A stretch of 24,120 bases of DNA from DASVEE01 sp036399695 (GTDB taxonomy: Bacteria > Acidobacteriota > Thermoanaerobaculia > Gp7-AA8): contig DASWMP010000264.1 of the NCBI GenBank assembly GCA_036399695.1, forward strand, positions 1 to 24,120, given 5' to 3'. The notes beneath the pieces were generated by a model, which worked only from the letters and a program-made list of their open reading frames with translations, was not told where the DNA came from and made no database searches. Position 1 is the first letter of the stretch. Each line of letters begins with the position of its first letter. Below, in pieces: positions 24,111 through 24,120 of this stretch. The position numbers and the translations under genes were made by a program.

Positions 24111-24120
24111 ACGCGGCACA

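Overview
This 24.1 kb window comes from a high-GC bacterial chromosome. Genes are close-packed on both strands, with short intergenic gaps and several TTG or GTG starts. The gene content suggests a diderm, soil- or sediment-type bacterium, most like Acidobacteriota. It includes several PAS/GAF sensor kinases, a soluble zinc-finger/TPR anti-sigma-like protein, and large secreted proteins with PKD and FN3 domains. The phylum is an inference from gene families, not from a marker gene.

Layout. At 1-2742 (+) a translationally coupled set encodes the end of CheR, a CheB methylesterase without a receiver domain, and a receiver-PAS-histidine kinase. At 2848-5233 (-) a zf-HC2/TPR protein is followed by four tandem small exported proteins (about 50 residues after signal cleavage). 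They share a signal peptide, a cationic helix and the C-terminal motif PVVPHP. ArfB is at 5428-5844 (+). At 6075-8916 (+) two LiaI/LiaF-like membrane proteins are overlapped by a LytS-type kinase and a LytTR response regulator. An 11-bp direct repeat phased by 21 bp lies upstream of that operon. A secreted PHP-type hydrolase is at 9073-11445 (+), tRNA-Gln(UUG) at 11490-11564 (-), and a PAS-GAF-PAS-GAF histidine kinase at 11689-14223 (+). An HtrA-like protease and a YbaK-type deacylase lie at 14231-15789 (-). A CgeB-like glycosyltransferase and a sugar nucleotidyltransferase lie at 15875-17754 (+). At 17839-18648 (-) is an unrecognised protein with a possible CNF1/BLF1-like deamidase motif. At 18768-22382 (+) is a secreted zinc metalloprotease with FN3 and three PKD domains and a duplicated C-terminal module, followed by a textbook terminator. 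A Nudix-like protein and a HisN/IMPase-family phosphatase lie at 22599-23929 (-).

Two things stand out. The first is the four-member peptide family behind a cytoplasmic TPR protein. Its arrangement resembles Gram-positive RRNPP receptor/pro-peptide cassettes, although the mature peptides could equally be membrane-active cationic peptides. The second is a family of four interspersed inverted repeats of about 80-110 bp, built from 9-bp units of the type ATGGGACNN. They lie at gene borders, and one supplies the stop codon of a gene.

Most of the other genes act in signalling and at the cell envelope. There are three sensor kinases with two response-receiver domains, an envelope-stress-type operon, periplasmic quality control, glycan synthesis and secreted degradative enzymes. 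No phage, transposase, CRISPR array or rRNA was seen.
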